A stretch of DNA of 64,000 nucleotides from Lachnospiraceae bacterium (GCA_014804645.1 JAAUZI010000005.1:60381-124380); one strand, 5' to 3'. Numbered from the stretch's first letter, positions 41,340 to 50,544 are shown. The notes: a model not told the origin generated them from the letters alone. Made by a program: numbers and translations.

Positions 41340-43625
41340 GTGCGGAAAATGAATCTGGGAAGACGGAAAAGTTACCAGGTGTCGGGGCAGAAGGTCACGC
41401 TGACTTTTGAACAGGGTGAGGCGGAAATATGGGCGGTTGCCCCCGAGATCATCAATGTATTCTGCGGTCTGGAGAGTCGGGAACACGACTCCAAGGCCAT
41501 TGAGGGAGAAAAGCAGCAGCTGGTGGAGCTGACCGTGGAGGAGCGGGAGGACGGCCTGTGGATTGGCACGGGAGTCGTGTCCGTCAGGGTCAGTGACGGT
41601 TTCTATGTGGATTTTTATGACCAAAAGGGCAATGCCGTGTGTGTGGATTATCGAGGAGAGCGTAAGCCCCTGCAGGTGATCAGCGACGAGGCTCTGGAGA
41701 TTCTGGCCAGTGAGGGGCATAAGTCCGACAGGAGGATGGATCACGCTTTCGACGTACTGAAACGGCTCTGGGGAGACGAGCATTTTTACGGGCTGGGAGA
41801 CAAGACGGGATTTCTGGATAAGCGAAACTATGACTACGAGATGTGGAACACTGACAATCCCGATCCCCAGGTGGACAGTTTTAAGGCGCTGTATAAGTCC
41901 ATTCCCTTTTTCATGGCTTTGACGGGAGAGTATGTGTACGGCATTTTTCTGGACAATACTTACAAGAGCTTTTTCAACATGGGGCAGGAGTCGCAGGAGT
42001 ACTATTATTTCGGTGCGGCGGCGGGGAATCTGGACTACTATTATATGACAGGAAATTCCATGGCCGAGGTGCTTTCCCACTATACCTATCTCACGGGAAC
42101 TTGTCCCCTGCCGCAGAAGTGGACGCTGGGCTATCACCAGTCCAGGTGGGGGTACACCACGCAGGAGGATGTGGAGGAGATCGCCCGGGGTATGCGGGAG
42201 AAGGATATTCCCTGTGATGTCATTCATTTTGACATTGACTATATGCAGGACTACAAGGTGTTCACCTGGAATGAGAGGCGGTATCACGGGGATGCGGCGG
42301 GATATCTGCAGACGCTGAGAGAGCGGGGATTTAAACCGGTTGTTATCAATGACCCGGGTGTAAAAAAGGAGGCGGGATACGCCGTCTATGAGGAGGGCGT
42401 GAAGAAGGGGTACTTTGCCAGAACGCCCCAGGGAGAGGTATATATCAACGCCGTGTGGCCCGGAGACGCGGCGTTTCCGGATTTTGGCAACCCGGCAGTG
42501 AGAGACTGGTGGGGAGAGAATCAGCGTTTTCTATTGGACAAAGGGGTTCGGGGTATCTGGAACGATATGAATGAACCAGCCAGTTTCAAGGGTCCTCTGC
42601 CGGAGGACGTGGTGTTCACGGATGAGGACAAGGAGGCCAGCCATGCCAAAATGCACAATGTCTATGGGCACCATATGGCCAGAGCCGCCTATGAGGGGCT
42701 GAAACGTCTGGATGGGCGCAGACCCTTTGTGATTACCAGGGCCTGTTATGCGGGCAGCCAGAAATATAGCACCTGCTGGACCGGAGACAATCATAGTATC
42801 TGGGCGCACTTGCAGATGGCGATTCCCCAGCTGTGCAATCTGGGCCTGTCGGGTATGCCTTTTGCGGGCACGGACGTGGGCGGTTTTGGTTCGGACACCA
42901 CCGGAGAGCTGCTGGCCCGCTGGGTGCAGGTGGGGTGTTTCTCCCCTCTATTCCGCAATCACTCCGCCATGGGAACCAGGCAACAGGAGCCGTGGCAGTT
43001 TGGAGAGGAGATTCTGAATATCTATCGGAAGTATGTAAAACTGCGCTACCACTGGATTCCGTATTTTTACGATTTATTCCGCGAGACGGAACGGACAGGC
43101 GCACCAGTGATGCGGCCTCTGGTATACCACTATGAGGGGGATGAGACTGTCAGAACCTGCAACGATGAATTCCTGCTGGGAGACCGGATTCTGGTGGCGC
43201 CGGTAGTCTGCCAGGGCATGACTAAGAGGATGGTGTACCTGCCGGAGGGCAGCTGGTATGACTATTGGACGGATGAGAAGTTCACCGGGCCGGTGTGGAT
43301 AGTCAAGGACGCCCCTCTGGAGGTGTGCCCCATCTATGTGAAAGCAGGCAGTGTGATTCCCGCCATGGAGCCTATGTCCTATGTGGGCGAGCGGGAGGAG
43401 GATACGCTGCTGCTGGACGTATATCCGGGCAGCGGCGAGTGGGAACACTATATGGACAACGGGGAGGATTTCGCCTACCGGGAAGGGGAGTACAATCTAT
43501 ATCGCCTTACGGTGAGTGAAGATGGCAGCGTGCGTTGCAGGCTGGCGCACCACGGCTATGAAAAAACCTATCGCCGGGTGCTTGCCAACCGATTTGGCTC
43601 CATGACAGAGTTGTCTATTGAATAA
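41340..43625 (+). CDS. GH31 alpha-glucosidase
   Basis: A 761-residue GH31 enzyme. The nucleophile Asp lies in GIWNDMNEPASF, the acid/base Asp in TCWTGDNHSIWAHLQMAIPQ, and the barrel entry in PCDVIHFDIDYMQDYKVFTW. An N-terminal beta-sandwich and C-terminal beta domains match the family length. No signal peptide, so it should hydrolyse imported maltose or isomaltose-type oligosaccharides. GTG 41340 has AAGGA upstream. ATG 41349 is an alternative. It ends head-to-head with the GH2 gene without a gap. Confidence 0.92.
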   Translation: MRKMNLGRRKSYQVSGQKVTLTFEQGEAEIWAVAPEIINVFCGLESREHDSKAIEGEKQQLVELTVEEREDGLWIGTGVVSVRVSDGFYVDFYDQKGNAVCVDYRGERKPLQVISDEALEILASEGHKSDRRMDHAFDVLKRLWGDEHFYGLGDKTGFLDKRNYDYEMWNTDNPDPQVDSFKALYKSIPFFMALTGEYVYGIFLDNTYKSFFNMGQESQEYYYFGAAAGNLDYYYMTGNSMAEVLSHYTYLTGTCPLPQKWTLGYHQSRWGYTTQEDVEEIARGMREKDIPCDVIHFDIDYMQDYKVFTWNERRYHGDAAGYLQTLRERGFKPVVINDPGVKKEAGYAVYEEGVKKGYFARTPQGEVYINAVWPGDAAFPDFGNPAVRDWWGENQRFLLDKGVRGIWNDMNEPASFKGPLPEDVVFTDEDKEASHAKMHNVYGHHMARAAYEGLKRLDGRRPFVITRACYAGSQKYSTCWTGDNHSIWAHLQMAIPQLCNLGLSGMPFAGTDVGGFGSDTTGELLARWVQVGCFSPLFRNHSAMGTRQQEPWQFGEEILNIYRKYVKLRYHWIPYFYDLFRETERTGAPVMRPLVYHYEGDETVRTCNDEFLLGDRILVAPVVCQGMTKRMVYLPEGSWYDYWTDEKFTGPVWIVKDAPLEVCPIYVKAGSVIPAMEPMSYVGEREEDTLLLDVYPGSGEWEHYMDNGEDFAYREGEYNLYRLTVSEDGSVRCRLAHHGYEKTYRRVLANRFGSMTELSIE

Positions 43626-45284
43626 TTATAGAGTTTCAAATAATTTTTTTACAATTTCATAGCAGAGCTTGGGGCGGCGGTACTCGTCTACGATTCCCTT
43701 GTTGTTCATGGTGCGGGGCCGTCCGTACCATCCCTCCTCGCTGATGCGGATATCGCAGAACTGCCAGAGATAGACGCCTGTGCAATCAGGGTAGGAGAGG
43801 ATGGCTTTTATCTGCTCCTGCAGGGCATGGGCCTGATATTCCTCACTCCACTTGGTGGCATAGGTACTCCGGCAGCCGTAGATCCCCCCTGCGCCGATTT
43901 CTGTTATCAGGAAAGGCTTGCCCTTTCCCCCTGACTCATTTTGAATCCAGCTGTACAGGTCGTCCAGACATTCCCTCGGCGGCGTGTCGTGATACCAGAG
44001 GGGATAAATGTTGTGAGATACCACATCCGGGAGGTCAAAACAGATATCGGACTTGGATTTACAGCTGGCGAAGGAGCAGGGCCGGGTACGATCTAAGGAG
44101 CGGAGCAGGTCAAACTGCTGACGATAGCACTCTCTGCCGTATTCGGTGTCGCTGGCACATTCATTTAAAATTCCCCAGATATAGATGGAGGGATGGTTGT
44201 AGTGGCACTGTACCATCTCCCGGATCACCTGCTCTGCCTGCCGCTCAAAATTGGGATTCTGCATCTGCTCCAGACTCAGTCCCCGGGCATGATTCTCCTC
44301 CCACACCAAGATACCCTGTTCGTCGCACAGATCGAGAAAGATTTCGTCGTTGGGGTAGTGGACGGTGCGGACGGAGTTGGCGCCCATATGCTTTATCAAC
44401 GCCAGATCACTAGCCATGGCGGCAAAGGGGAGCGCGCAGCCGAACTGCGGGTGATCCTCGTGGCGGCACAGACCCCTGATATGCAGCGGGTTTCCGTTTA
44501 AAAGAATCTGCTTGTCCTCTATGCTAATTTCTCGAAAACCAAAGCGGTCCACCAGGTCGTCAAAAGTCTGACCGTCCTTTTCCAGCAAAACTTCTACATT
44601 ATACAGCACAGGAGTCTCGGGAGACCAGGGTGTGATATCTTGGAAAACCAGCTCTCCGGTGTGGACACTGATGCCGGAGGGTAGTGTCTGCGCCGGGAAA
44701 GTCAGTATCTCATCCGCGATAGTGATCCGCAGGGTCACCGGCTCCGTTTCCGACAGATTTTGAACCGCCGTCTCCACCCGGGCGTGCCAAAGGCCCTCTT
44801 TAAAGTAGGGCGTCACATGGACATATTCGACGAAAGAGCCGCCCACCTGCTCCCACACAACAGGGCGGGAGACGCCGCCGTAGGACATGTAATCATTGGG
44901 CACATGCAGAGCGCTCTTTTCGGAAAAGCGGTTATCCGCTATGATTTCCAGTCTGTGGAGACCGGAGGGTACGTCCTGAACCACGGCGGAAAAGGCAGTG
45001 TAGGCATTGTAGTGTTCGGCGATTCGCTGACCGTCCAGCAGCACGGTGGCCGTATGACTCACACCCTTGCAGACAATGCGGATATTTCCCCCTGCCATAA
45101 ATTGAGTGGTATAGCTGCCCTCTCCCCGATACAGCCCAAAATCAGGATAGTTTTCCCAACAGCTGGGAGTGGGAACCTGAAATTGCTTTCCGGCATGCTC
45201 GCCCTGGAGGGGAGAAAAGGTCCACAGTTTTCCCGTCAGCTCCTCCTGCTTTCTGATGCGGTGCGTTGCGAATGTGCGTATCAT
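43626..45284 (-). CDS. GH2 glycosidase, probable beta-glucuronidase
   Basis: A 552-residue GH2 enzyme: sugar-binding jelly roll, immunoglobulin-like domain, and TIM barrel. The acid/base Glu is in WGILNECASDTEYG and the nucleophile Glu in LITEIGAGGIYG. Near the C-terminus NNKGIVDEYRRPK aligns with NKKGIFTRDRKPK of E. coli UidA. The N-x-K motif in that place is the one that contacts the glucuronate carboxylate. This supports beta-glucuronidase over beta-galactosidase, and the short spacing suggests a no-loop type. No signal peptide. RBS AAGGAG precedes ATG 45284, with a promoter at 45330-45358. Confidence 0.82.
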   Translation of the reverse strand: MIRTFATHRIRKQEELTGKLWTFSPLQGEHAGKQFQVPTPSCWENYPDFGLYRGEGSYTTQFMAGGNIRIVCKGVSHTATVLLDGQRIAEHYNAYTAFSAVVQDVPSGLHRLEIIADNRFSEKSALHVPNDYMSYGGVSRPVVWEQVGGSFVEYVHVTPYFKEGLWHARVETAVQNLSETEPVTLRITIADEILTFPAQTLPSGISVHTGELVFQDITPWSPETPVLYNVEVLLEKDGQTFDDLVDRFGFREISIEDKQILLNGNPLHIRGLCRHEDHPQFGCALPFAAMASDLALIKHMGANSVRTVHYPNDEIFLDLCDEQGILVWEENHARGLSLEQMQNPNFERQAEQVIREMVQCHYNHPSIYIWGILNECASDTEYGRECYRQQFDLLRSLDRTRPCSFASCKSKSDICFDLPDVVSHNIYPLWYHDTPPRECLDDLYSWIQNESGGKGKPFLITEIGAGGIYGCRSTYATKWSEEYQAHALQEQIKAILSYPDCTGVYLWQFCDIRISEEGWYGRPRTMNNKGIVDEYRRPKLCYEIVKKLFETL

Positions 45285-45329
45285 CTTTTTCTCCTTTCGA
45301 GCAAGTGTTTTTACAAAGAAACTTATATT

Positions 45330-45358
45330 ATTTTATACAAAAATAATTCCCTCGTCAA
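45330..45358 (-). promoter_or_regulatory. promoter of the GH2 gene
   Basis: On the minus strand TTGACG, 17 bases, TAAAAT, about 45 bases before ATG 45284. Confidence 0.6.
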
Positions 45359-45426
45359 CTGAAGCTGAAAGAGGGGTAACCTTCCTGTAGGCATGCGGTT
45401 TACAAGGTGTATTTTTTATAATTTTA

Positions 45427-45455
45427 TTGCGCTTTTGAGCTCAACATATTATAAT
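45427..45455 (+). promoter_or_regulatory. promoter of the flavoprotein gene
   Basis: TTGCGC, 17 bases, TATAAT, about 80 bases before ATG 45538. Confidence 0.5.
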
Positions 45456-45537
45456 CTGACTGTAATATTTTTTGAAGTATTGGGAGAATCCATGCGTCCA
45501 ATCATTGGCGCAGCGCTGGCGTTTGAAGGGTGATACT

Positions 45538-46293
45538 ATGGACTATGATGTGATAATAGTGGGGGCGGGTCCCGCAGGCTTATTTACAGCTATCGAGATG
45601 CTTTACTGCGAGTCGAAAAAAAAGATATTGATAATTGAAAAGGAGCAGCCCGCTGAAGAAAGATACTGCCATATAACGATGGACTTTTCGGGCGTGGGGG
45701 CATTCTCCGACGGTATGCTCTCGCTGTTCTGCGGGAGTGGCGGAACGCTGCCTAAGCTTATTGGAGAGAGGAAGACGCAGGAGCTGATCGACTATACCGA
45801 CACAATATATCTGGAATTCGGCGCGGACGAACACATGGACCGTCCTATCCGTCAGCTCAAAGCGGAAATGACGCAGCGGCTCTATGCACGCATGGAAAAG
45901 TATCTGCTCGACAATGGGGTGGAGATACGTTTCGGCACGGCGTGTGACGATATAATCCTTGAGAACGGACAGTGTACGGGCGTAATCTGTTCGGGCAGCC
46001 CGATTTATAGTCTCTATAACGTTATTGCGACTGGTAGAAAAGGCGCAGACTGGCTGGAGAGGATATGTGTATCACGCGGTCGTTCCGACATGAACCTGAA
46101 AAAGGACAATGCAGGCCGAATAGAAATGGACGAACGTCTCAAGACGAACATCAAGTGTCTGTATTTCCTGGGCGATTGCAGCGGCTGGACGCGCGGATTT
46201 ATGATGGCATCGGCAATGGGGGTGCTCATGGGTCAGATACTATACTACCCTGAATTTGCGCAGCGAGTTTTTATGGGAGACCGGTGTTGGTGA
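45538..46293 (+). CDS. FAD-dependent oxidoreductase with internal deletion
   Basis: About 251 residues. The FAD-binding motif YDVIIVGAGPAGLFTAIEM, the family stretch GVGAFSDGMLSLFCGSGG and the C-terminal NIKCLYFLGDCSGWTRGFMM match the long NAD(P)/FAD-dependent dehydrogenases of COG2509, which run to about 460 residues or more. Here the segment between ADWLERICVSRGRSDMN and the C-terminal FAD motif is missing about 190 residues, in frame. It could be a decayed gene or a compact functional variant. ATG 45538 has GAAGGGTG upstream. The track start at 45472 is less likely. Confidence 0.7.
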   Translation: MDYDVIIVGAGPAGLFTAIEMLYCESKKKILIIEKEQPAEERYCHITMDFSGVGAFSDGMLSLFCGSGGTLPKLIGERKTQELIDYTDTIYLEFGADEHMDRPIRQLKAEMTQRLYARMEKYLLDNGVEIRFGTACDDIILENGQCTGVICSGSPIYSLYNVIATGRKGADWLERICVSRGRSDMNLKKDNAGRIEMDERLKTNIKCLYFLGDCSGWTRGFMMASAMGVLMGQILYYPEFAQRVFMGDRCW

Positions 46294-46334
46294 ATCTATT
46301 CCCCATCAATTATTGCCCTGTTACTTGAAACCCT

Positions 46335-46490
46335 TCAGCCCCGTATCAGCCGACACTCCACCTCCAAAACAGTTCCGTTCTGAAGAGATATTATAAACTT
46401 ATTTTCCCTGTCATTGGTCTCGATATCGCTTATTCCCATATCGTCCGCATCGTTGAGTAGCTCAAAAAGCTTATCCTTAAAGTAATCCAT
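46335..46490 (-). CDS. small hypothetical protein (51 aa)
   Basis: MDYFKDKLFELLNDADDMGI followed by SDIETNDRENKFIISLQNG. It is a small acidic alpha-beta protein, intact from ATG 46490, which has AGAGGT upstream. The longer track start at 46565 runs through AT-rich promoter-like DNA. No family is recognised. It stands alone on the minus strand. Confidence 0.55.
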   Translation of the reverse strand: MDYFKDKLFELLNDADDMGISDIETNDRENKFIISLQNGTVLEVECRLIRG

Positions 46491-46777
46491 AGTTACCTCT
46501 TTCCTGCATTCAAACTTTTCTCTTTTTACAGAACATATGATTCTGTATGTAGTATTATAATGCATGTATCAGGTCATAAGAAAACTATAACAAGTCTAAG
46601 GGTGGATTACAAGTCTCTATAGGTCAAGAAATATCGACAAAAGCTGACAAAAAAATGTAGAACGTACATTCCTGTAAATTAATTACTGATACTTATTTAG
46701 GGTTACAAAAGCACTGTAACAAGTATAAAATAAAAGTGTTAAAGCATAACAAAAACACATATGTTGGGGGTGCGGAT

Positions 46778-47008
46778 ATGGAAGAGAATTTTGGCCATTT
46801 GGAGATTCGACTGAACGAGTTACTCAAGAAAAAGGGACTGAGCAAAAATAAGCTGTCCTACAAGGCGGAGATGAACTGGAAACAGATCGACAACTATTGC
46901 ACCAACAATATCACTCGGCTGGACGTGTATGTCCTGTGCAAACTCTGCACTGTATTGGAGTGCCGAATAGAGGATTTGCTGGTCTTCTACCCACCCGAAA
47001 AGAAATAG
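46778..47008 (+). CDS. small XRE-type helix-turn-helix regulator
   Basis: A 76-residue single-domain Cro/CI-type protein: LEIRLNELLKKKGLSKNKLS, then YKAEMNWKQIDNYCTNNITRLD and a terminal LCTVLECRIEDLLVFYPPEK. This matches YozG-like one-domain regulators. ATG 46778 follows GGGGGTG. It lies about 150 bases before the ABC transporter genes and may control them. Confidence 0.85.
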   Translation: MEENFGHLEIRLNELLKKKGLSKNKLSYKAEMNWKQIDNYCTNNITRLDVYVLCKLCTVLECRIEDLLVFYPPEKK

Positions 47009-47161
47009 CCAGAGATAGAAAAGCGCAACAAAACATAACGAAAACAGCTCCCAAATGTCAGCTATGATTGATGGACAGAAAAGATATCTCATTTTATAAT
47101 GTAAGTAAAGCGGACAAAAGTGGGAAAAATATGAAAAACCCAAAGGAATGGAGCGAATGTT

Positions 47162-48046
47162 ATGGAACAGATACTGTGTATTCAAAATCTATGCAAGCAA
47201 TACCCCTCCTTTTGTCTGCGGGATGTATCCTTCACTGTGGAAAAAGGAATGATTATGGGCTTTATTGGGCGCAATGGAGCGGGCAAAACTACCACTCTGA
47301 AATCCATTATGAATCTGGTGCATCCCGACAGCGGAGAGGTTCGTTTTTTTGGCATGGAGCTGGGGGAGAGGGAGCAGGAGATCAAGCAGCATATCGGCTA
47401 TGCCACCGGGGGTATCAGTTACTATCACCGCAAGAGAATAGGGGAGATTATTCAGGTGACTAAAACCTTTTATTCCAACTGGGATGACGGGGCATGCAGG
47501 CATTATCTGGAGGTATTCGCTCTGAACCCTGAGAAAAGGCTGTCGGAGCTGTCTGAGGGCATGAAGGTGAAATTCAATCTGACGTTGGCCCTGTCGCACC
47601 ATGCGGAATTTCTGATTCTGGATGAGCCTACCAGTGGACTGGACCCTGTATCCCGGGAGGAGCTGCTGGAGATATTTCTGGACCTGGCGGCTCAGGGAGT
47701 GTCCATTCTTTTCTCCACACATATTACCTCGGATCTGGAAAAATGCGCAGACGTTATTACCTATATTCAAAAAGGCCAGATTATAGCCTCCCAGCGCATA
47801 GAGGATTTCGTGGAACGCTACCGGCTGGCGGCCATGCCCGGAGAATTGACGCCGGCCCAGAGAGAGCTGGCATTGGGAATCCGGCGCAGTAAGGAAGGAC
47901 AGACGGCGCTGATTCTCAGGGAGCAGGAAGAGTCATTTTGCAGCGCAAAGTCCATAGAAACGGAGAGCGGGTGGGCGGGACCGGCACGGATCACAGCCGC
48001 TGACCTGGAGACCATCATGGTACATCTGGAAGGGGGCACAGATTGA
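47162..48046 (+). CDS. ABC transporter ATP-binding protein
   Basis: A 294-residue ATPase: Walker A GRNGAGKTT, signature LSEGMKVKFNLTLAL, Walker B FLILDEPTSGLDPVS, switch His in STHITSDLEK. The signature LSEGM is a variant seen in the YtrB-like GntR/XRE-linked exporters. The C-terminal 70 residues are a variable extension. GGAG precedes ATG 47162. It overlaps the permease gene by four bases (TTGA). Confidence 0.9.
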   Translation: MEQILCIQNLCKQYPSFCLRDVSFTVEKGMIMGFIGRNGAGKTTTLKSIMNLVHPDSGEVRFFGMELGEREQEIKQHIGYATGGISYYHRKRIGEIIQVTKTFYSNWDDGACRHYLEVFALNPEKRLSELSEGMKVKFNLTLALSHHAEFLILDEPTSGLDPVSREELLEIFLDLAAQGVSILFSTHITSDLEKCADVITYIQKGQIIASQRIEDFVERYRLAAMPGELTPAQRELALGIRRSKEGQTALILREQEESFCSAKSIETESGWAGPARITAADLETIMVHLEGGTD

Positions 48047-48705
48047 AAAGTATGAGCAAACTGATTAAAAAAGAACTCACCTTGACGGCGGCGCCGCTAA
48101 CGTATATTTTTCTGGCCTTTGGGCTGATAACTATGATTCCGGGGTATCCCATTCTGGTGGGCGGTTTCTTTATCTGCCTAGGAATTTTTTATACATTCCA
48201 GTTTGCCCGGGAGTACAATGACGTGCTGTACACGGCTCTGCTGCCGGTGCGAAAGAGAGATGTGGTGAAGGTTCGGTATCTCTTTGTGGTATGTATCCAA
48301 CTGGCGGGCACTGTGATCTGCGGACTGCTGACTCTGCTGCGCATGACAGCGCTGCGGGACGTTCAGGTGTATCAGACCAATCCCCTGATGAATGCAAACC
48401 TGGTGTTTCTCGCCTGGCTGCTGGTGATTATGATGTTGTTTAATGTGATATTTATGGGCGGATTTTATAAGACGGCCTACTATTATGGAAAACCGTTTGT
48501 CCTGTTTTGTGTTGCCGCTTTCGTGGTGGTAGGACTGGGGGAGACGCTGCACCATATTCCCGGCTTGACCTGGCTGAATGACGCCGGGGGAGCGGGTGTA
48601 GGGCGTCAGGCCGTCATATTGCTGGCGGCGGCAGTGGTCTACGCCGCAGGGACGCTGCTGTCCATGAAACGTTCGCAAGAGCGCTTTGAAAAACTGGATC
48701 TGTGA
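48043..48705 (+). CDS. ABC-2 type permease
   Basis: A 220-residue membrane protein with about six helices, including LTYIFLAFGLITMIPGYPIL and AVILLAAAVVYAAGTLLSMK. This is the short ABC-2 form that pairs with YtrB-like ATPases. The start is TTG 48043, which overlaps the ATPase stop codon and has GGAAGGGGG seven bases upstream. ATG 48052 is farther from any RBS. The exported substrate is unknown. Confidence 0.82.
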   Translation: MKSMSKLIKKELTLTAAPLTYIFLAFGLITMIPGYPILVGGFFICLGIFYTFQFAREYNDVLYTALLPVRKRDVVKVRYLFVVCIQLAGTVICGLLTLLRMTALRDVQVYQTNPLMNANLVFLAWLLVIMMLFNVIFMGGFYKTAYYYGKPFVLFCVAAFVVVGLGETLHHIPGLTWLNDAGGAGVGRQAVILLAAAVVYAAGTLLSMKRSQERFEKLDL

Positions 48706-48717
48706 GGAGTATAATCT

Positions 48718-49149
48718 ATGTTGAGTGAAAACCTGTATAATCTGCGAAAATTTCATAAGCTGTCCCAGGAACAGGTGGCGGACCGCCTGAGCGTCTCGCG
48801 GCAGGCGGTGGCCAAATGGGAGACCGGGGAGACCACACCGGACATTCACAACTGCATGGCGCTGGCCCAGCTGTATGACGTATCCCTGGACGAACTGGTG
48901 AACTATGACGGAGAAGGCGGTAATATGACGGTTCCCCCCAAAGGCAAGCATCTGTTCGGTGTGGTGACAGTGGGGGACAAGGGCCAGATCGTGATCCCCA
49001 AACGGGCCAGAGAGATTTTTCGGATTGAGCCGGGGGATCGGCTGATGGTGCTGGGGGACGAGGCCCAGGGCATCGCCATGATCCGGGAGGATGATATGTT
49101 ATGCTTTATGAATGACATGCAGCAGGCTATGAAGGAGGAACACTTTTAA
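48718..49149 (+). CDS. HTH-XRE and AbrB/SpoVT fused regulator
   Basis: A 143-residue protein with two DNA-binding domains. Residues 1-60 are an XRE helix-turn-helix (FHKLSQEQVADRLSVSRQAV and AKWETGETTPDIHN). Residues 75-125 are an AbrB/SpoVT swapped-hairpin domain (GVVTVGDKGQIVIPKRAREI and FRIEPGDRLMVLGD). Both folds bind DNA. It is the third gene of the ABC operon, 12 bases after the permease and with RBS GAGGAG. It probably regulates that operon in response to an unknown signal. Confidence 0.88.
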   Translation: MLSENLYNLRKFHKLSQEQVADRLSVSRQAVAKWETGETTPDIHNCMALAQLYDVSLDELVNYDGEGGNMTVPPKGKHLFGVVTVGDKGQIVIPKRAREIFRIEPGDRLMVLGDEAQGIAMIREDDMLCFMNDMQQAMKEEHF

Positions 49150-49191
49150 CTTGTTTAGCTTGTTGACTTGTTGAATATGACCTTAAAATAG

Positions 49192-49219
49192 TTGACAATT
49201 TTGGCGTACAATTTATAAT
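49192..49219 (+). promoter_or_regulatory. promoter of the MFS gene
   Basis: TTGACA, 16 bases, TATAAT: both boxes perfect. The leader of about 140 bases before ATG 49364 contains a tiny ORF at 49254. Confidence 0.8.
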
Positions 49220-49253
49220 TATATTTAGAATAATTGAAATGCGAGGTAAATTC

Positions 49254-49271
49254 ATGCGCCATCCGATTTGA
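49254..49271 (+). CDS. possible leader peptide MRHPI
   Basis: ATG CGC CAT CCG ATT TGA with GCGAGG before it, encoding five residues, between a perfect promoter and an MFS efflux-like gene. Very short leader peptides of this size regulate some antibiotic-resistance genes by ribosome stalling. Here this is only an analogy, and chance occurrence is quite possible. Confidence 0.25.
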   Translation: MRHPI

Positions 49272-49363
49272 TTACGTTCAAAAGGTTTCCTTTACCGTGG
49301 AGATTGAATAATATCCATGGTTATTTTGTCGTATTCAAATATAAATTAAGGGTGGTGGTACTC

Positions 49364-50509
49364 ATGAAAAGAAATCTCTTTTTTATGTATTCCATATCCT
49401 TTTTTCAGGGTATGGTTTTTTATTCGTCAATCGCAACACTATATCGTCAGGCCGCCGGGATTTCTATCTTTCAGATTACGATGATAGAAAGCATTTCCTT
49501 GGTACTTTCTTTTGCCTTTGAAATCCCGTGGGGCGTTCTGGCAGACCGTATTGGTTACAGGCGCACAATGATTGTTTGTAGTGCTCTGTTTTTTATCTCC
49601 AAAATCATTTTCTGGAAGGCGCAGGGCTTTGCGGATTTTCTTTTGGAAAGGGTGCTTCTTGCAATAGTCATTTCCGGCCTTTCGGGAGTGGATACAAGTA
49701 TTCTGTATTTATCATGCAGTGAGGACGATTCCCAACGCGCCTTCGGTATTTATGAAGGTCTCGGCACAGCCGGACTTCTGTCTGCCGCTGCAATTTATAC
49801 GGTATTTATTGAAGAAAACTATCGAGCGGCCGGTTTTTTAACGGTCATTAGTTATGGCATAGCGGTAATTCTCAGCTTTGGGCTGAAAGAGGTCAAGGCC
49901 ACTCAAAAGGGCGAAAGGATGTCCTTCGGACATTCGCTTACTATTCTAAAAGAAACACTTTTTAACCGGAGTCTGCTTTTTCTGATTGCTGGTGTTGCGT
50001 TTCTGAGTGAAGTGAATCAAACGATAACCGTATTTTTTAATCAACTTCAATATACAAAAGCAGGTATGTCGGCCAGACTGATTTCTGGCGTTTATATTCT
50101 GATGACGCTTTCCGGTTTGGTAAGTGTGTTTTCTGCGCCTCTAACGAAAAGGCTAAAGCCAAAATTCTTTGGGGCAATACTTTTCGTTGTTTGCATTTTT
50201 TCCTGTCTGATGTTGGCCTTTACAGACAATCCTTTTATTTCGGTTTTTGGCGTTTTGCTTGTCCGTGTCTGTTTCAGTTTGATGTCCCCGCTGGGAACGG
50301 AACTGCAAAATAAAGTCATTACGACGATTGATCGTGCGACTGCACTTAGTATGAGTGCATTGATTATGGATTTACTGGCAGTCTTTACAAATCTCGTTTT
50401 CGGAAAATTAGCCGAATTTGATTTGAGCACTGCAATGTGTTTTGGCGGGTTTCTCTGTATACTCGGAGTAGGCCTATATCTGAACGGCCTCAAGAAATTG
50501 GGCTGTTAG
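49364..50509 (+). CDS. MFS transporter, efflux-like
   Basis: A 381-residue major facilitator protein with about 11-12 helices. The loop 2-3 motif is GVLADRIGYRRTMIVCSALF. Its base composition is clearly more AT-rich than that of the neighbours, and its codons differ, hinting at acquisition by transfer. ATG 49364 follows GGTGGTGG. The upstream extension in the track (49268) has no RBS. The substrate is unknown. Drug efflux is possible but not shown. Confidence 0.85.
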   Translation: MKRNLFFMYSISFFQGMVFYSSIATLYRQAAGISIFQITMIESISLVLSFAFEIPWGVLADRIGYRRTMIVCSALFFISKIIFWKAQGFADFLLERVLLAIVISGLSGVDTSILYLSCSEDDSQRAFGIYEGLGTAGLLSAAAIYTVFIEENYRAAGFLTVISYGIAVILSFGLKEVKATQKGERMSFGHSLTILKETLFNRSLLFLIAGVAFLSEVNQTITVFFNQLQYTKAGMSARLISGVYILMTLSGLVSVFSAPLTKRLKPKFFGAILFVVCIFSCLMLAFTDNPFISVFGVLLVRVCFSLMSPLGTELQNKVITTIDRATALSMSALIMDLLAVFTNLVFGKLAEFDLSTAMCFGGFLCILGVGLYLNGLKKLGC

Positions 50510-50544
50510 TTTAGAGTTGATTAGCACGAAAGAGGAAATGAAAA

